64,000 nt of DNA from positions 234,722 through 298,721 of the forward strand of contig CANNAM010000003.1 in assembly GCA_947502595.1 (NCBI GenBank). Direction: 5' to 3'. Position numbers and translations under genes: made by a program. The notes below the pieces were generated by a model. It made no database searches. It saw nothing but the letters and a program-made list of their open reading frames with translations, and was not told the DNA's origin. Positions within the stretch are counted from its first letter, which is position 1, and every line of letters starts with the position of its first letter. Source of the DNA: an uncultured Marinicella sp. (GTDB lineage: Bacteria > Pseudomonadota > Gammaproteobacteria > Xanthomonadales > Marinicellaceae). Shown here piece by piece: positions 27,605 to 36,052 of the stretch.

Positions 27605-27799
27605 TTATTTCTGATAAATGGTGAAAATTTCTCGGTCTTCTTCATCAGTGACTATGTCATTAATCACTTCGTCGATATCCAACTCAGCATCACAAGAGCT
27701 ACAAATGAAGGTATGGGTATTTTCTAACCACTTGAGGGTCTTCTTGTATTTGAAGTCGCAGTCAGCACACTGCAGCGTAATTTTTTCGTTTTTGTTCAT
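27605..27799 (-). CDS. Small zinc-ribbon-like protein
   Basis: 64 residues from the ATG at 27799; the frame extends further upstream but without a start context. Two Cys pairs, LQCADCDF and FICSSCDAE, separated by about 18 residues form a classic four-cysteine zinc ribbon, followed by a strongly acidic tail (DIDEVINDIVTDEEDRE). Probably cytoplasmic. I know no specific function; such small ribbons often bind nucleic acid or a protein partner. It stands alone, minus strand, with about 270 bases of featureless AT-rich sequence separating it from the OPT gene. Confidence 0.65.
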   Translation of the reverse strand: MNKNEKITLQCADCDFKYKKTLKWLENTHTFICSSCDAELDIDEVINDIVTDEEDREIFTIYQK

Positions 27800-28080
27800 G
27801 ATAATAGCCCAACAAAAGGCAAATTTTACACACGGCTTTATGCGCACCATTGGAAAATATAAAGCCACATAGGCAGCACCTATTTAAATTGCCACCTGTT
27901 TGCTTATTATTTGTAGATTTGTTTTATGCGCAACATTTATTTAACTTAATTACCGATTTTATTATTAATTTTCTCGGTGGTAATGTTTCAAAACCTCAAC
28001 CTCTTTTTCACCCAAGCGGCACAGCATAACTCGTTTCAATACAGAAGTTGAGACTTCAAACGGCCTAGTTTTTGCAGTTT

Positions 28081-28935
28081 CTATAATTCAAAGAACGTAT
28101 TTTCTACCTTAAATTTCTGATGCACCAAACCCAAATCTTTCAATGTACCTGTGGTTTCAGCCAGCACCGATTTTTTTAAATCAACCTGCTCACACCATTT
28201 GGTATAAGACAGCCATTCTTTGACATCAGCTGGCTCTAAACCAAATTGCTCAGCAATGGTTTCAACCCGATCATCCGCTTGGTACAGTACCTGCGCTTGC
28301 TTGAAAGTTTCTTTAAGTAAGGCTTTCACCTTATCGGCATGCAGGGTCAATGTTTGGTGACTGGCTACCACCACAAAACATGACCAAGGTGTTGGACATT
28401 CACCAATGCGCCTGAATTCTCCGTTATCAACATACGGTTTGGTGGTGAATTTTTCCCAAAAGAACACATCGGCCTTATCTTCTCTGAACGCCATTCGGGC
28501 ACCGTCCAAGTTATTGATCACTCGAAATTGTAATTTATGCACCGGCCAATCTTTCTGTCTGGCATGCACATAAGGCATCAAATGTGAGCCTGAACCATAG
28601 CGACTGATGGCATAGCGGTGGTGGTAGATTTCATTGACATCGGTGATCTCTGAATCGGCTGGCACGTGAATTCCCCAAATGATAGGAGAGTCGGTATAAA
28701 AAGACACAATTTTATAATTGGCACTTCTGGAGATACCTGAAATGGCCCCTTCGGTTAACAGTATTGCGACATCCAATTCATCATTCTTAATGGCTTGTAT
28801 CATGCCACCAGTGCCTTCATAGAAATCTGTCCATTCAGGTTTGATGCCTTGCGCTTGTAACACGCCTGACTTTCTGGCCATGTGCCAAGGTAAGTTGTAA
28901 TGTTCGGGTACACCGCCAATTCTGAGTCTGAGCAT
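28081..28935 (-). CDS. Signal-less type 2 periplasmic-binding-fold protein
   Basis: 284 residues. The start LRIGGVPEHYNLPWHMARKSGVL, the stretch YEGTGGMIQAIKNDELDVAILLTEG and the later KADVFFWEKFTTKPY match the NMT1/SsuA-like binding fold, specifically the kind described as Ca3427-like. There is no signal peptide or lipobox, and no permease or ATPase is adjacent, so it is probably a cytoplasmic ligand-binding protein or enzyme rather than an ABC importer component. Thiamine-precursor or sulfonate ligands are typical of the wider family, but the ligand here is unknown. Confidence 0.8.
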   Translation of the reverse strand: MLRLRIGGVPEHYNLPWHMARKSGVLQAQGIKPEWTDFYEGTGGMIQAIKNDELDVAILLTEGAISGISRSANYKIVSFYTDSPIIWGIHVPADSEITDVNEIYHHRYAISRYGSGSHLMPYVHARQKDWPVHKLQFRVINNLDGARMAFREDKADVFFWEKFTTKPYVDNGEFRRIGECPTPWSCFVVVASHQTLTLHADKVKALLKETFKQAQVLYQADDRVETIAEQFGLEPADVKEWLSYTKWCEQVDLKKSVLAETTGTLKDLGLVHQKFKVENTFFEL

Positions 28936-29052
28936 AGTATTTAATCAATAAAATAAGCTGAATTGTACCACCCAAAACAATAAAATTCTGCTGAGTGGCT
29001 AACAAGTCAAGTTGATGAGTTTAGGCTAGGAACCTTGTGCTAAAATCAAACC

Positions 29053-29802
29053 ATGAAAATAGCTTTATTGATGTTGTTTTGTTCATTAACAGCCCGTGCT
29101 GAAGTTGAGTTGTTGATAGTGGGCGGACATCAGCAGCCAGTTCAGTTTGTGACTTTACCATTTACTTACTTCGGCAAAGGATACAGCCCTGCTTTAACGA
29201 TCGAAAATCACATCGTTCAAGCCCTGTCCAGTACAGGTTTGTTTACCATGCCACTGCGGTATGAACAGCCGCATGATAAGGGCAACATGTTGGCATGGCA
29301 GTTGGCAGGCATTCGATATGTGCTTTTGGGTGAAATACATGAAGACGATCAAAGTTTACATTTAAAATTAACTATCAACGACACCCTGGGTTTGCAACCT
29401 ACTTTAAGCGTGGTGATTTTAAACCCCAAACAATTGGCATTCAGCAGCCAAATGTTTGCCGACCAACTCTACAGAAGCCTGTTCTATGCCACTTTCACCA
29501 ATTACAACGACAAGCAGTATTTAGACCATGAAAACCCAACCTTGACCCGCTACCTGAATCAGTTGGTGATGCAATTTAAAATGGCTTGGCAAAACCAAGG
29601 AGCACAGGGAGTTTGTACGGTTGATTTACAACAAATACCAGGTGGCGTACCCTTTGAAAGCAGTCTACAAGAAGATTGTTTTACCGTGCCTGAACTGGCA
29701 GCAGAAGTACAAACCGCATTGGATCAAGTGGGTATTTTACCGTACGCAAATTATCAATCGGTATTTGAAAAGAACCTGCGCTTACAGTTCATCTCTGATT
29801 AA
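29053..29802 (+). CDS. Periplasmic TolB-N / TolA-C domain fusion protein
   Basis: 249 residues with a signal peptide cut after TARA (residue 16). Residues 17-145 follow the TolB N-terminal domain: AEVELLIVGG, then QPVQFVTLPFTYFG, IVQALSSTGLFTMP, and WQLAGIRYVLLGEI, matching TolB's AEVRIVI, VVPFQWAG, LRNSGKFNP and LGIDAVVVGQV. The six-bladed propeller that should come next is absent. Residues 165-249 instead resemble TolA domain III: a helix with FKMAWQ, then GVCTVDLQQIPGG, a second Cys (188 and 209, as in E. coli TolA's disulfide), a helix with ELAAEVQTAL, and a final strand ending LRLQF. This matching is by eye. It is transcribed alone, away from any tol-pal genes seen here. Confidence 0.7.
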   Translation: MKIALLMLFCSLTARAEVELLIVGGHQQPVQFVTLPFTYFGKGYSPALTIENHIVQALSSTGLFTMPLRYEQPHDKGNMLAWQLAGIRYVLLGEIHEDDQSLHLKLTINDTLGLQPTLSVVILNPKQLAFSSQMFADQLYRSLFYATFTNYNDKQYLDHENPTLTRYLNQLVMQFKMAWQNQGAQGVCTVDLQQIPGGVPFESSLQEDCFTVPELAAEVQTALDQVGILPYANYQSVFEKNLRLQFISD

Positions 29803-29840
29803 CCACATAGCTTATCAAAAGCCAATTTAAACAATTAATT

Positions 29841-31319
29841 TTAATGCACCGTATCAGAATTGGCGTTTCTTTGTAAGTGTAAATCGGTGTCAATCAAATG
29901 CTTGTCCATGCCCCAATCAATCAGTTTTTGTATGGCCCATTGGTTGGATTGGTCTTGGTGACACTCAAGGCAAGCATTGGGTGAATTTTCCAGCCCCAGC
30001 TTTTCACTCAATAATGGGTTCGGGATTGAGCCCATGTTGTGACTGCGGACAAAATGTGGCACCCCTGCCACTTGATTCAATAAATTTCTTGGCATGTGGC
30101 AATCATAACAGTAAGCGCCTGCTGTGCCGGCACGGTGATTGGTGTGAGCACTCAAATTCTCGGCAATTGGTGCATGACAGCCCAAACAAAAGGCATTGCT
30201 TTGTACCGACGGTCTTAACATACCGTTGGCTGCGGCTTGCTTATTGTTGTGTGGATCGTGACAGGTGTAGCAGCGCATATCAGTGTCTTGATAGTGACTT
30301 GAATCTGCAAAAGAACGAAACAAAGTACCCAGCCCTTTAGGTCTGCCATCAGGCCACACTTCAATGGTTGGGTACTGACGCCCAGGCACCAGCGGTGCTT
30401 CTGCAAAATAAGGCGACAAATCATTCAGCTTACCATTGGCGTCAAACCCTGGCTGGTAATTGCGGTACAGGGGTTGGCGTTTACGAAAAATATCCGCACC
30501 ATGACAACGGGCACAAACACTTAAGGCGAAACCTTGTTCCTGATTGGCTGCATTGATGATAAATGGGGCTGTTTTTTGTAGTAAATTTTGATCCAACCAC
30601 GATGCCATGCGATTGATTGGGTGACCATTCATATACTCAACATGCTTGCTACCAGGGCCATGACAAACCTCACAACCGACTCCTATTTCAGTCCACTTCA
30701 CATCAGCAACAGTATGCGCAGGGTCTTTGCTGAGCTCTTGTAAATTGGTGGTGTGACAACGAGCACAGTATAAATTCCAAGCTGAATTCAAAGGTTTCAT
30801 TTGCTCCCATAGATCATGCACCGATTGTGGCGACTGTTCTTGTTCGTTCCAATAGGCAAAAAAAGCTTGGCGCGGCACCGACCATTGTATCGGCAACCGA
30901 CGCAATACACCGTCAGCTTCTTGAGTCAAATAAGTTTGTCGGTATTGGTAACCGATGACTTTATCAATTTTAAACTCCGAATAGGAGTCTGCAGCCAAAT
31001 CATGTAAGGCCATATAAAAATTACCATCACGCTGGTACATTTTGGCCGCTGGTTTGGCACTTTCAGATTCGATGTTTTGTTGTGGAAAATAATACTTGCC
31101 ACCAACAAAATCTCCCACCACACTGTCCTCGGCTGGTAATCTGGCAATGTTGTGGTGAGGTGAAATTTTCCATGCATCGTAATTAATCCAGTGACAATCA
31201 CCACAAACTTCACTGCCTACAAAGTCAGCATGAAAAACTTTGGGCGCCGGTTCACGAAATAAATAAATTGTACCCACTGCCAGCAGTATAAAAGCGATGA
31301 TATAAGCCAAAATTTTCAT
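29841..31319 (-). CDS. Octaheme c-type cytochrome, membrane-anchored
   Basis: 492 residues with an N-terminal uncleaved helix (about 3-20), then eight CxxCH heme-binding motifs: CGDCH, CARCH, CEVCH, CARCH, CYTCH, CLGCH, CYDCH and CLECH. The opening FVGSEVCGDCH plus AWKISPHHNIARLP is the pattern of cytochrome c554-like multiheme proteins that often carry C-terminal TPR repeats, which are missing here. It must be exported and matured by the cytochrome c system in the periplasm; the enzymatic reaction is unknown. Its start overlaps the end of the DedA-LssY gene by four bases, and hemL is the first gene of the same unit. Confidence 0.88.
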   Translation of the reverse strand: MKILAYIIAFILLAVGTIYLFREPAPKVFHADFVGSEVCGDCHWINYDAWKISPHHNIARLPAEDSVVGDFVGGKYYFPQQNIESESAKPAAKMYQRDGNFYMALHDLAADSYSEFKIDKVIGYQYRQTYLTQEADGVLRRLPIQWSVPRQAFFAYWNEQEQSPQSVHDLWEQMKPLNSAWNLYCARCHTTNLQELSKDPAHTVADVKWTEIGVGCEVCHGPGSKHVEYMNGHPINRMASWLDQNLLQKTAPFIINAANQEQGFALSVCARCHGADIFRKRQPLYRNYQPGFDANGKLNDLSPYFAEAPLVPGRQYPTIEVWPDGRPKGLGTLFRSFADSSHYQDTDMRCYTCHDPHNNKQAAANGMLRPSVQSNAFCLGCHAPIAENLSAHTNHRAGTAGAYCYDCHMPRNLLNQVAGVPHFVRSHNMGSIPNPLLSEKLGLENSPNACLECHQDQSNQWAIQKLIDWGMDKHLIDTDLHLQRNANSDTVH

Positions 31320-33211
31320 TTTCTTTTTTGCACTATACGTAAAGTTTTGTCGGCCAATTGTGCTGTCACAAATAGTTGACTGTTCAGGTCTTTGAGCAGG
31401 AGCGATTTATCTTGTTGGGTGGCTTGATATCCCCAATGATTGAATAAATATAAATCAGTGTCTCGCTGATGCAAGGTCAATGTACCACGGTAGCTTTCAT
31501 CGTGGCTGGTTTGGCCATGCCAAACTCGCAAAGCCACCAATTGGTCACCTTGTTGTTTACTCATCAATAACCGCTCAACTTCACCTCGATGAACATAGGA
31601 AAACAACGGTAAATTATCCGCCTCAGGTTTCACTTGCATGGCTAAATATACATTGCGCCAAGTTCCCGGTCGATGACTGCGCCAACCCGCTTCGTTCAGT
31701 TGTTCATGCAACACCGATAAATCGGCATCAATGGTAATGTCTAACAGCTGTTGTCCGTTGTTGGCCCAACCGGTGGTCTTGTCATTGATTTGCTGCTGTA
31801 ACCATGCCGGCTTGGTATATTTAATGTGCTCTGAAAACAACACCCAGTTAACTACTGGCATCAATAATAAGGTAGTTATGAAGGCAATTTTCAACGGCAA
31901 ACCAAGGAATTGCTTGCGGTTACGGGTACGAAAAGCGATACCAATCAACATCGCCCAAATACTGGCAGTCAATACCGAGAGCACCACCATGGCCAGATTC
32001 ATTTGATAGAAAAATAAGGTAGAAAATGCGTACAACAAAATCAATACGCCGGCCAATACATAAGGCCAACTGCGCCATTTTATGGGGTATGCTCCGGCCA
32101 CAATAATGGCCCAAAAGCAGGCCAAAGCAGTGAACCAAAACACGTGGTGATTGGCTATAAAATGCCATTCATCATGGCCAATACGACCGATCAAAACAGC
32201 GAAGACATAAGCACTGATTGATAACAGCAACCAGTGACTTAAAACAACATACAAACGCCGATACACAAACCAACCAGCCACCACCAGTGTCACCACCAAC
32301 AAACTTAAATCATGGCCAATGAACAACAACCATTGCATCGGCGCAACCGTCCATGGGTTGTGAAAGGCAAAAAAGAACTGCTCGCTGGCCTGATTCCAAC
32401 GCAATAAAGTGTCATTGATGGCGGCGAACCAAATGGCAGCAATTATAAATACCAACAACAACACAGCCAACATGGCCAAAGACCCTTTCTCTGGCTGTCT
32501 GGGATCAACCAAACCAGAAGTTAACTTACCCAAAGTGGGGTGTCTTTGGGTCCAAGCCAACAACGAGCTGAGCCACCGGTATGTTCGCGGCATGAACAGT
32601 GCATAGACAAAATTTATCAACCAGTAAGCAACCCAAATCAAGACCACTAAAACCAATACCAGTACCGACATTTTGACCGCGACCTTGGCCATGGTTTCCA
32701 TGGCTGAACCAAACAACATGCCAGGCAACAGATAGAAGGGTGCCCAAAGTACAGAAGCCACCAGACTGATCAACACATACCGCCTGATATCCATGCCCAT
32801 CATGCCCGCTATGGCAGGAATGATGGGCCGAACTGGGCCAACAAAACGTCCGATGAACACACTGACGCCGCCATGTTTAGCGAAAAACACCTGACCTTTG
32901 CTGATTAACTCCGGGAACTTATAAATCGGCCATATTTTCAACAGTTTTTGCTTGTAATGATGACCTATCCAAAAGCTGATACCATCACCAACAAAACCAC
33001 CCATTGAAGCCCAAAACCAAGCGGTATAAAAGTCCAAAACACCCAGGCCAATCAAAGCACCTAAGCTAACTAGAAATGCCGCTCCTGGAAACACAATACC
33101 CACCAACAAGATGGATTCAGTGAAAGCAAATAAAAATATGAGCACACCGGTCCAGTTGGGATTGGCTTGAATCCAATCATACACATCTTTAACCCAACCG
33201 GTTGGCTCCAT
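31316..33211 (-). CDS. DedA / degenerate PAP2 / LssY-C fusion membrane protein
   Basis: 631 residues. Residues 1-210 form a DedA domain with its key acidic and basic residues (FTESILLVG, GGFVGDGISF, GRFVGPVRPIIPAIAG), a family linked to undecaprenyl- and other lipid transport across the inner membrane. About 240-450 is a helical block placed like a PAP2 phosphatase, but the KxxxxxxRP, PSGH and SRxxxxxHxxxD motifs are not there. About 480-631 matches LssY-C (LNEAGWRSHRPGTWRNVYLAM, LRVWHGQT). It lies two bases after hemL and overlaps the cytochrome gene. I infer lipid handling without phosphatase activity. Confidence 0.85.
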   Translation of the reverse strand: MEPTGWVKDVYDWIQANPNWTGVLIFLFAFTESILLVGIVFPGAAFLVSLGALIGLGVLDFYTAWFWASMGGFVGDGISFWIGHHYKQKLLKIWPIYKFPELISKGQVFFAKHGGVSVFIGRFVGPVRPIIPAIAGMMGMDIRRYVLISLVASVLWAPFYLLPGMLFGSAMETMAKVAVKMSVLVLVLVVLIWVAYWLINFVYALFMPRTYRWLSSLLAWTQRHPTLGKLTSGLVDPRQPEKGSLAMLAVLLLVFIIAAIWFAAINDTLLRWNQASEQFFFAFHNPWTVAPMQWLLFIGHDLSLLVVTLVVAGWFVYRRLYVVLSHWLLLSISAYVFAVLIGRIGHDEWHFIANHHVFWFTALACFWAIIVAGAYPIKWRSWPYVLAGVLILLYAFSTLFFYQMNLAMVVLSVLTASIWAMLIGIAFRTRNRKQFLGLPLKIAFITTLLLMPVVNWVLFSEHIKYTKPAWLQQQINDKTTGWANNGQQLLDITIDADLSVLHEQLNEAGWRSHRPGTWRNVYLAMQVKPEADNLPLFSYVHRGEVERLLMSKQQGDQLVALRVWHGQTSHDESYRGTLTLHQRDTDLYLFNHWGYQATQQDKSLLLKDLNSQLFVTAQLADKTLRIVQKRK

Positions 33212-33213
33212 AC

Positions 33214-34488
33214 TCAGGCTCTGATCGCGGTTTTAGCTGCTGTTAAGGTTTGTTCGATGATGTCATCACTGTGTTTCGAACTGATGAATCCTGCTTCAAA
33301 AGCCGACGGTGACAAATAGATGCCGGCTTTTAACATGGCGTGGAAAAAGCGTTTGAAATGGGCTTCATCACAATGTTTCAAGTCGTCAAAACTATGGACT
33401 TTTTTATCGGTAAAATACAGACCAAACATACCGCCTTGGTTACAGGTGTTAAACGCTACACCAGCTTCATCAGCCACAGTTTGTAAACCATTGACCAGCT
33501 TTTGTGCTTGGCCAGACAGGTGTTCATAGAATCCATCTGCTGAAATGATGTTCATCATCGCCGAACCAGCAGCCATAGCCAGCGGATTACCCGACAGCGT
33601 GCCGGCTTGGTACACCGGCCCTGTTGGCGCTATGTGGTGCATGATGTCTTTGCGACCACCAAATGCACCAACCGGTAAACCACCACCAATGACTTTGCCA
33701 AAAGTGGTTAAATCAGGCGTCACACCATACAATTCTTGGGCACCGCCTTTGGCCACCCTAAAACCGGTCATCACTTCATCAAATATCAACACCGTACCGT
33801 GTTCATCACACAACCTACGCATGCCCTGCAAATAGCCCGGTAATGGCTCAATCATATTCATGTTGCCCGCAATCGGTTCCACAATAATTGCCGCCACGTC
33901 ATCGCCAACTGCGGCCATCAATTCTGATAAAGCTTCCAAATCATTAAAAGGCACGGTCAAAGTTAAATCAGCCACCGCTTTTGGCACCCCAGGTGAACCA
34001 GGAATACCTAAAGTCAACACACCACTGCCAGCTTTGACCAAAAAGGAATCGGCATGGCCATGGTAACAACCTTCAAACTTAATGATTTTATCGCGTCCAG
34101 TGAACCCTCGAGCCAAGCGGATTGCACTCATGGTTGCTTCGGTTCCTGAGTTAACCATCCGCACCAAGTCGATGGATGGAATCATGTCACAGATTTGTTC
34201 AGCCAAAGTCACTTCTGCTTCAGCAGGTGCACCAAAACTCAAGCCTCGGTCCACCGCCGCATGTACTGCGGCCAATACATCTTCGTTGCTGTGACCAGCA
34301 ATCATAGGTCCCCAACTGCCAATGTAATCAATATAGCTTTTGCCATTAACGTCAAACATATGCGGCCCTTTGGCAGTGGCAATGAATAAAGGCTCACCAC
34401 CGACACCTTTAAAGGCTCGAACAGGGGAGTTTACGCCGCCTGGGATGAATTGTTGGGCTTTGGTGAATAATTTGTGGTTATTGTCCAT
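33214..34488 (-). CDS. hemL: Glutamate-1-semialdehyde 2,1-aminomutase
   Basis: 424 residues, standard length. The PLP enzyme converts glutamate-1-semialdehyde to 5-aminolevulinate, the committed step of C5-pathway heme synthesis. [17 protein letters not shown] is the family opening, [17 protein letters not shown] the phosphate-binding part, [10 protein letters not shown] holds the PLP-pairing Asp and [16 protein letters not shown] the Schiff-base lysine. It is first in an operon with the DedA-LssY fusion and the octaheme cytochrome, an unusual company that ties 5-aminolevulinate supply to a heme-rich protein. Confidence 0.96.
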   Translation of the reverse strand: MDNNHKLFTKAQQFIPGGVNSPVRAFKGVGGEPLFIATAKGPHMFDVNGKSYIDYIGSWGPMIAGHSNEDVLAAVHAAVDRGLSFGAPAEAEVTLAEQICDMIPSIDLVRMVNSGTEATMSAIRLARGFTGRDKIIKFEGCYHGHADSFLVKAGSGVLTLGIPGSPGVPKAVADLTLTVPFNDLEALSELMAAVGDDVAAIIVEPIAGNMNMIEPLPGYLQGMRRLCDEHGTVLIFDEVMTGFRVAKGGAQELYGVTPDLTTFGKVIGGGLPVGAFGGRKDIMHHIAPTGPVYQAGTLSGNPLAMAAGSAMMNIISADGFYEHLSGQAQKLVNGLQTVADEAGVAFNTCNQGGMFGLYFTDKKVHSFDDLKHCDEAHFKRFFHAMLKAGIYLSPSAFEAGFISSKHSDDIIEQTLTAAKTAIRA

Positions 34489-34611
34489 GGTCTTATTTAG
34501 TCAATCTCAGTCAAAGTGGTCATTATAAATGTTTTGCATTGAATTTGGCATGACATACAATGGTCAATTTAACTAACCGTCTGTAGCTCGGTCGACTTTT
34601 CAACTTTAAAT

Positions 34612-36036
34612 ATGTCAAATAAACATGCCTATGCAGTGGCAGCCGGTCACCAAAGAACAGCCAGCGCAGCTGAACTGATTCTTCAACGTGGCGGCAATGC
34701 TTTCGACGCTATTTTAGCAGCCATGATGATGTCATTTGTGGCAGAACCCCTGCTGTCTTCACCCGGTGGTGGTGGTTTTTTATTGGCTGCAGGACCCAAT
34801 CAGCCACCCCAACTACTGGACTTTTTTTCTGACACCCCAAGCGTACCAGCAGCTGAAATCAAACAACGTAACCTAGACTTTTACCCCATTGTTGGCAATT
34901 TCGGCACCCGCAGCCAAGAATTTCACATTGGTCATGCTGCAGCTGCCGTACCCGCTGTACCCGCTGGTATTTTCAAAATTCATCAGAGCCTGTGCTCATT
35001 GCCACTCAATGAAATTGCCCAACCTGCCATTGAAGCCGCAGAACAAGGCGTGTTAATCAATCACCAACAAGCTTATGTAGCGATGATTCTTAAACCAATC
35101 ATCAATGCCACTGCTGAATCCAAGGCTTTATTCAGTGGCATGAACACAGGCACTGTATGGAAAAACCGCCAGCTGGCAACTTTTCTTGACAGCCTGTCAA
35201 GGTCTGACCATGACTGGTTTTATCGCGGCGCAGTTGCCCAAGCCATCACCAGCCAAGGCGATGGCATACTGAGTGAAACTGATTTTAACAGCTACCAATG
35301 CAAGGTCAGGATACCCTTGAAGCTGACCTTGGGCCAACATCAACTGTACACCAACCCCCAGCCCAGCAGTGGTGGATACCTGATATTTGAACAGCTAAAA
35401 AGACTGAAATCCAGACATGATCCCAGCGCGGTGCTGGAAGCCATGCAACATGCAGACGACTTAAAAAGAAACCCCATGGCTGAAGTTTCCAGAGGCACCA
35501 CCCACATGAGTGTAACGGACACCGAGGGCAACTTAGCCAGCCTGACACTTTCCAATGGCGAAGGCAATGGTCAAGTGGCAGCCGACTGCGGCTTTATGTT
35601 GAATAATTTTTTAGGTGAGGAAGACATCAACACCGGTGGTTTTTTCAATTGGCAGAAGCAACAGCGCATGCAATCAATGATGTCACCCACGCTGTTGCTG
35701 CATCCTGAGCGACAAATTGCTTTAGGCACTGGCGGCTCTAATCGCATCAAAACAGCTTTGTTTCAGGTTCTCAATCACCTGATAAACGACCAAAAAATAC
35801 TGAAACACGCCATTGAAGCACCACGCATGCACTATGAAAATGGCCACCTGGACCTAGAACCTGGCTTCGACCCAGTAGATTCGGCACAACTAAAAAAACA
35901 AAACCCGATTTACAGTGAATGGCACAACCACAACTTATACTTTGGTGGCGTCAATGCTGTCCAAACCGGCAACACAGTTGCCGCTACTGGCGACTTCAGG
36001 CGCAATGGCTGTGGCATCGTTGGGGTGAGGCAATGA
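34612..36036 (+). CDS. Shortened, signal-less gamma-glutamyltransferase family protein
   Basis: 474 residues, shorter than the usual 540-580. YAVAAGHQRTASAAELILQRGGNAFDA and SSPGGGGFLLAAG are the large-subunit motifs. The catalytic threonine of self-cleavage should be in SRGTTHMSVTDTEGN. The roughly 40-residue stretch before it, which normally carries the AFADR-LGDP part, is trimmed, and there is no signal peptide. A later glycine-rich loop reads ALGTGGSNRIK instead of the more common GxPGGS. It may therefore be a cytoplasmic relative with altered substrate. It ends 16 bases from the convergent fusion gene. Confidence 0.85.
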   Translation: MSNKHAYAVAAGHQRTASAAELILQRGGNAFDAILAAMMMSFVAEPLLSSPGGGGFLLAAGPNQPPQLLDFFSDTPSVPAAEIKQRNLDFYPIVGNFGTRSQEFHIGHAAAAVPAVPAGIFKIHQSLCSLPLNEIAQPAIEAAEQGVLINHQQAYVAMILKPIINATAESKALFSGMNTGTVWKNRQLATFLDSLSRSDHDWFYRGAVAQAITSQGDGILSETDFNSYQCKVRIPLKLTLGQHQLYTNPQPSSGGYLIFEQLKRLKSRHDPSAVLEAMQHADDLKRNPMAEVSRGTTHMSVTDTEGNLASLTLSNGEGNGQVAADCGFMLNNFLGEEDINTGGFFNWQKQQRMQSMMSPTLLLHPERQIALGTGGSNRIKTALFQVLNHLINDQKILKHAIEAPRMHYENGHLDLEPGFDPVDSAQLKKQNPIYSEWHNHNLYFGGVNAVQTGNTVAATGDFRRNGCGIVGVRQ

Positions 36037-36052
36037 CTACAACCCCAACTGG

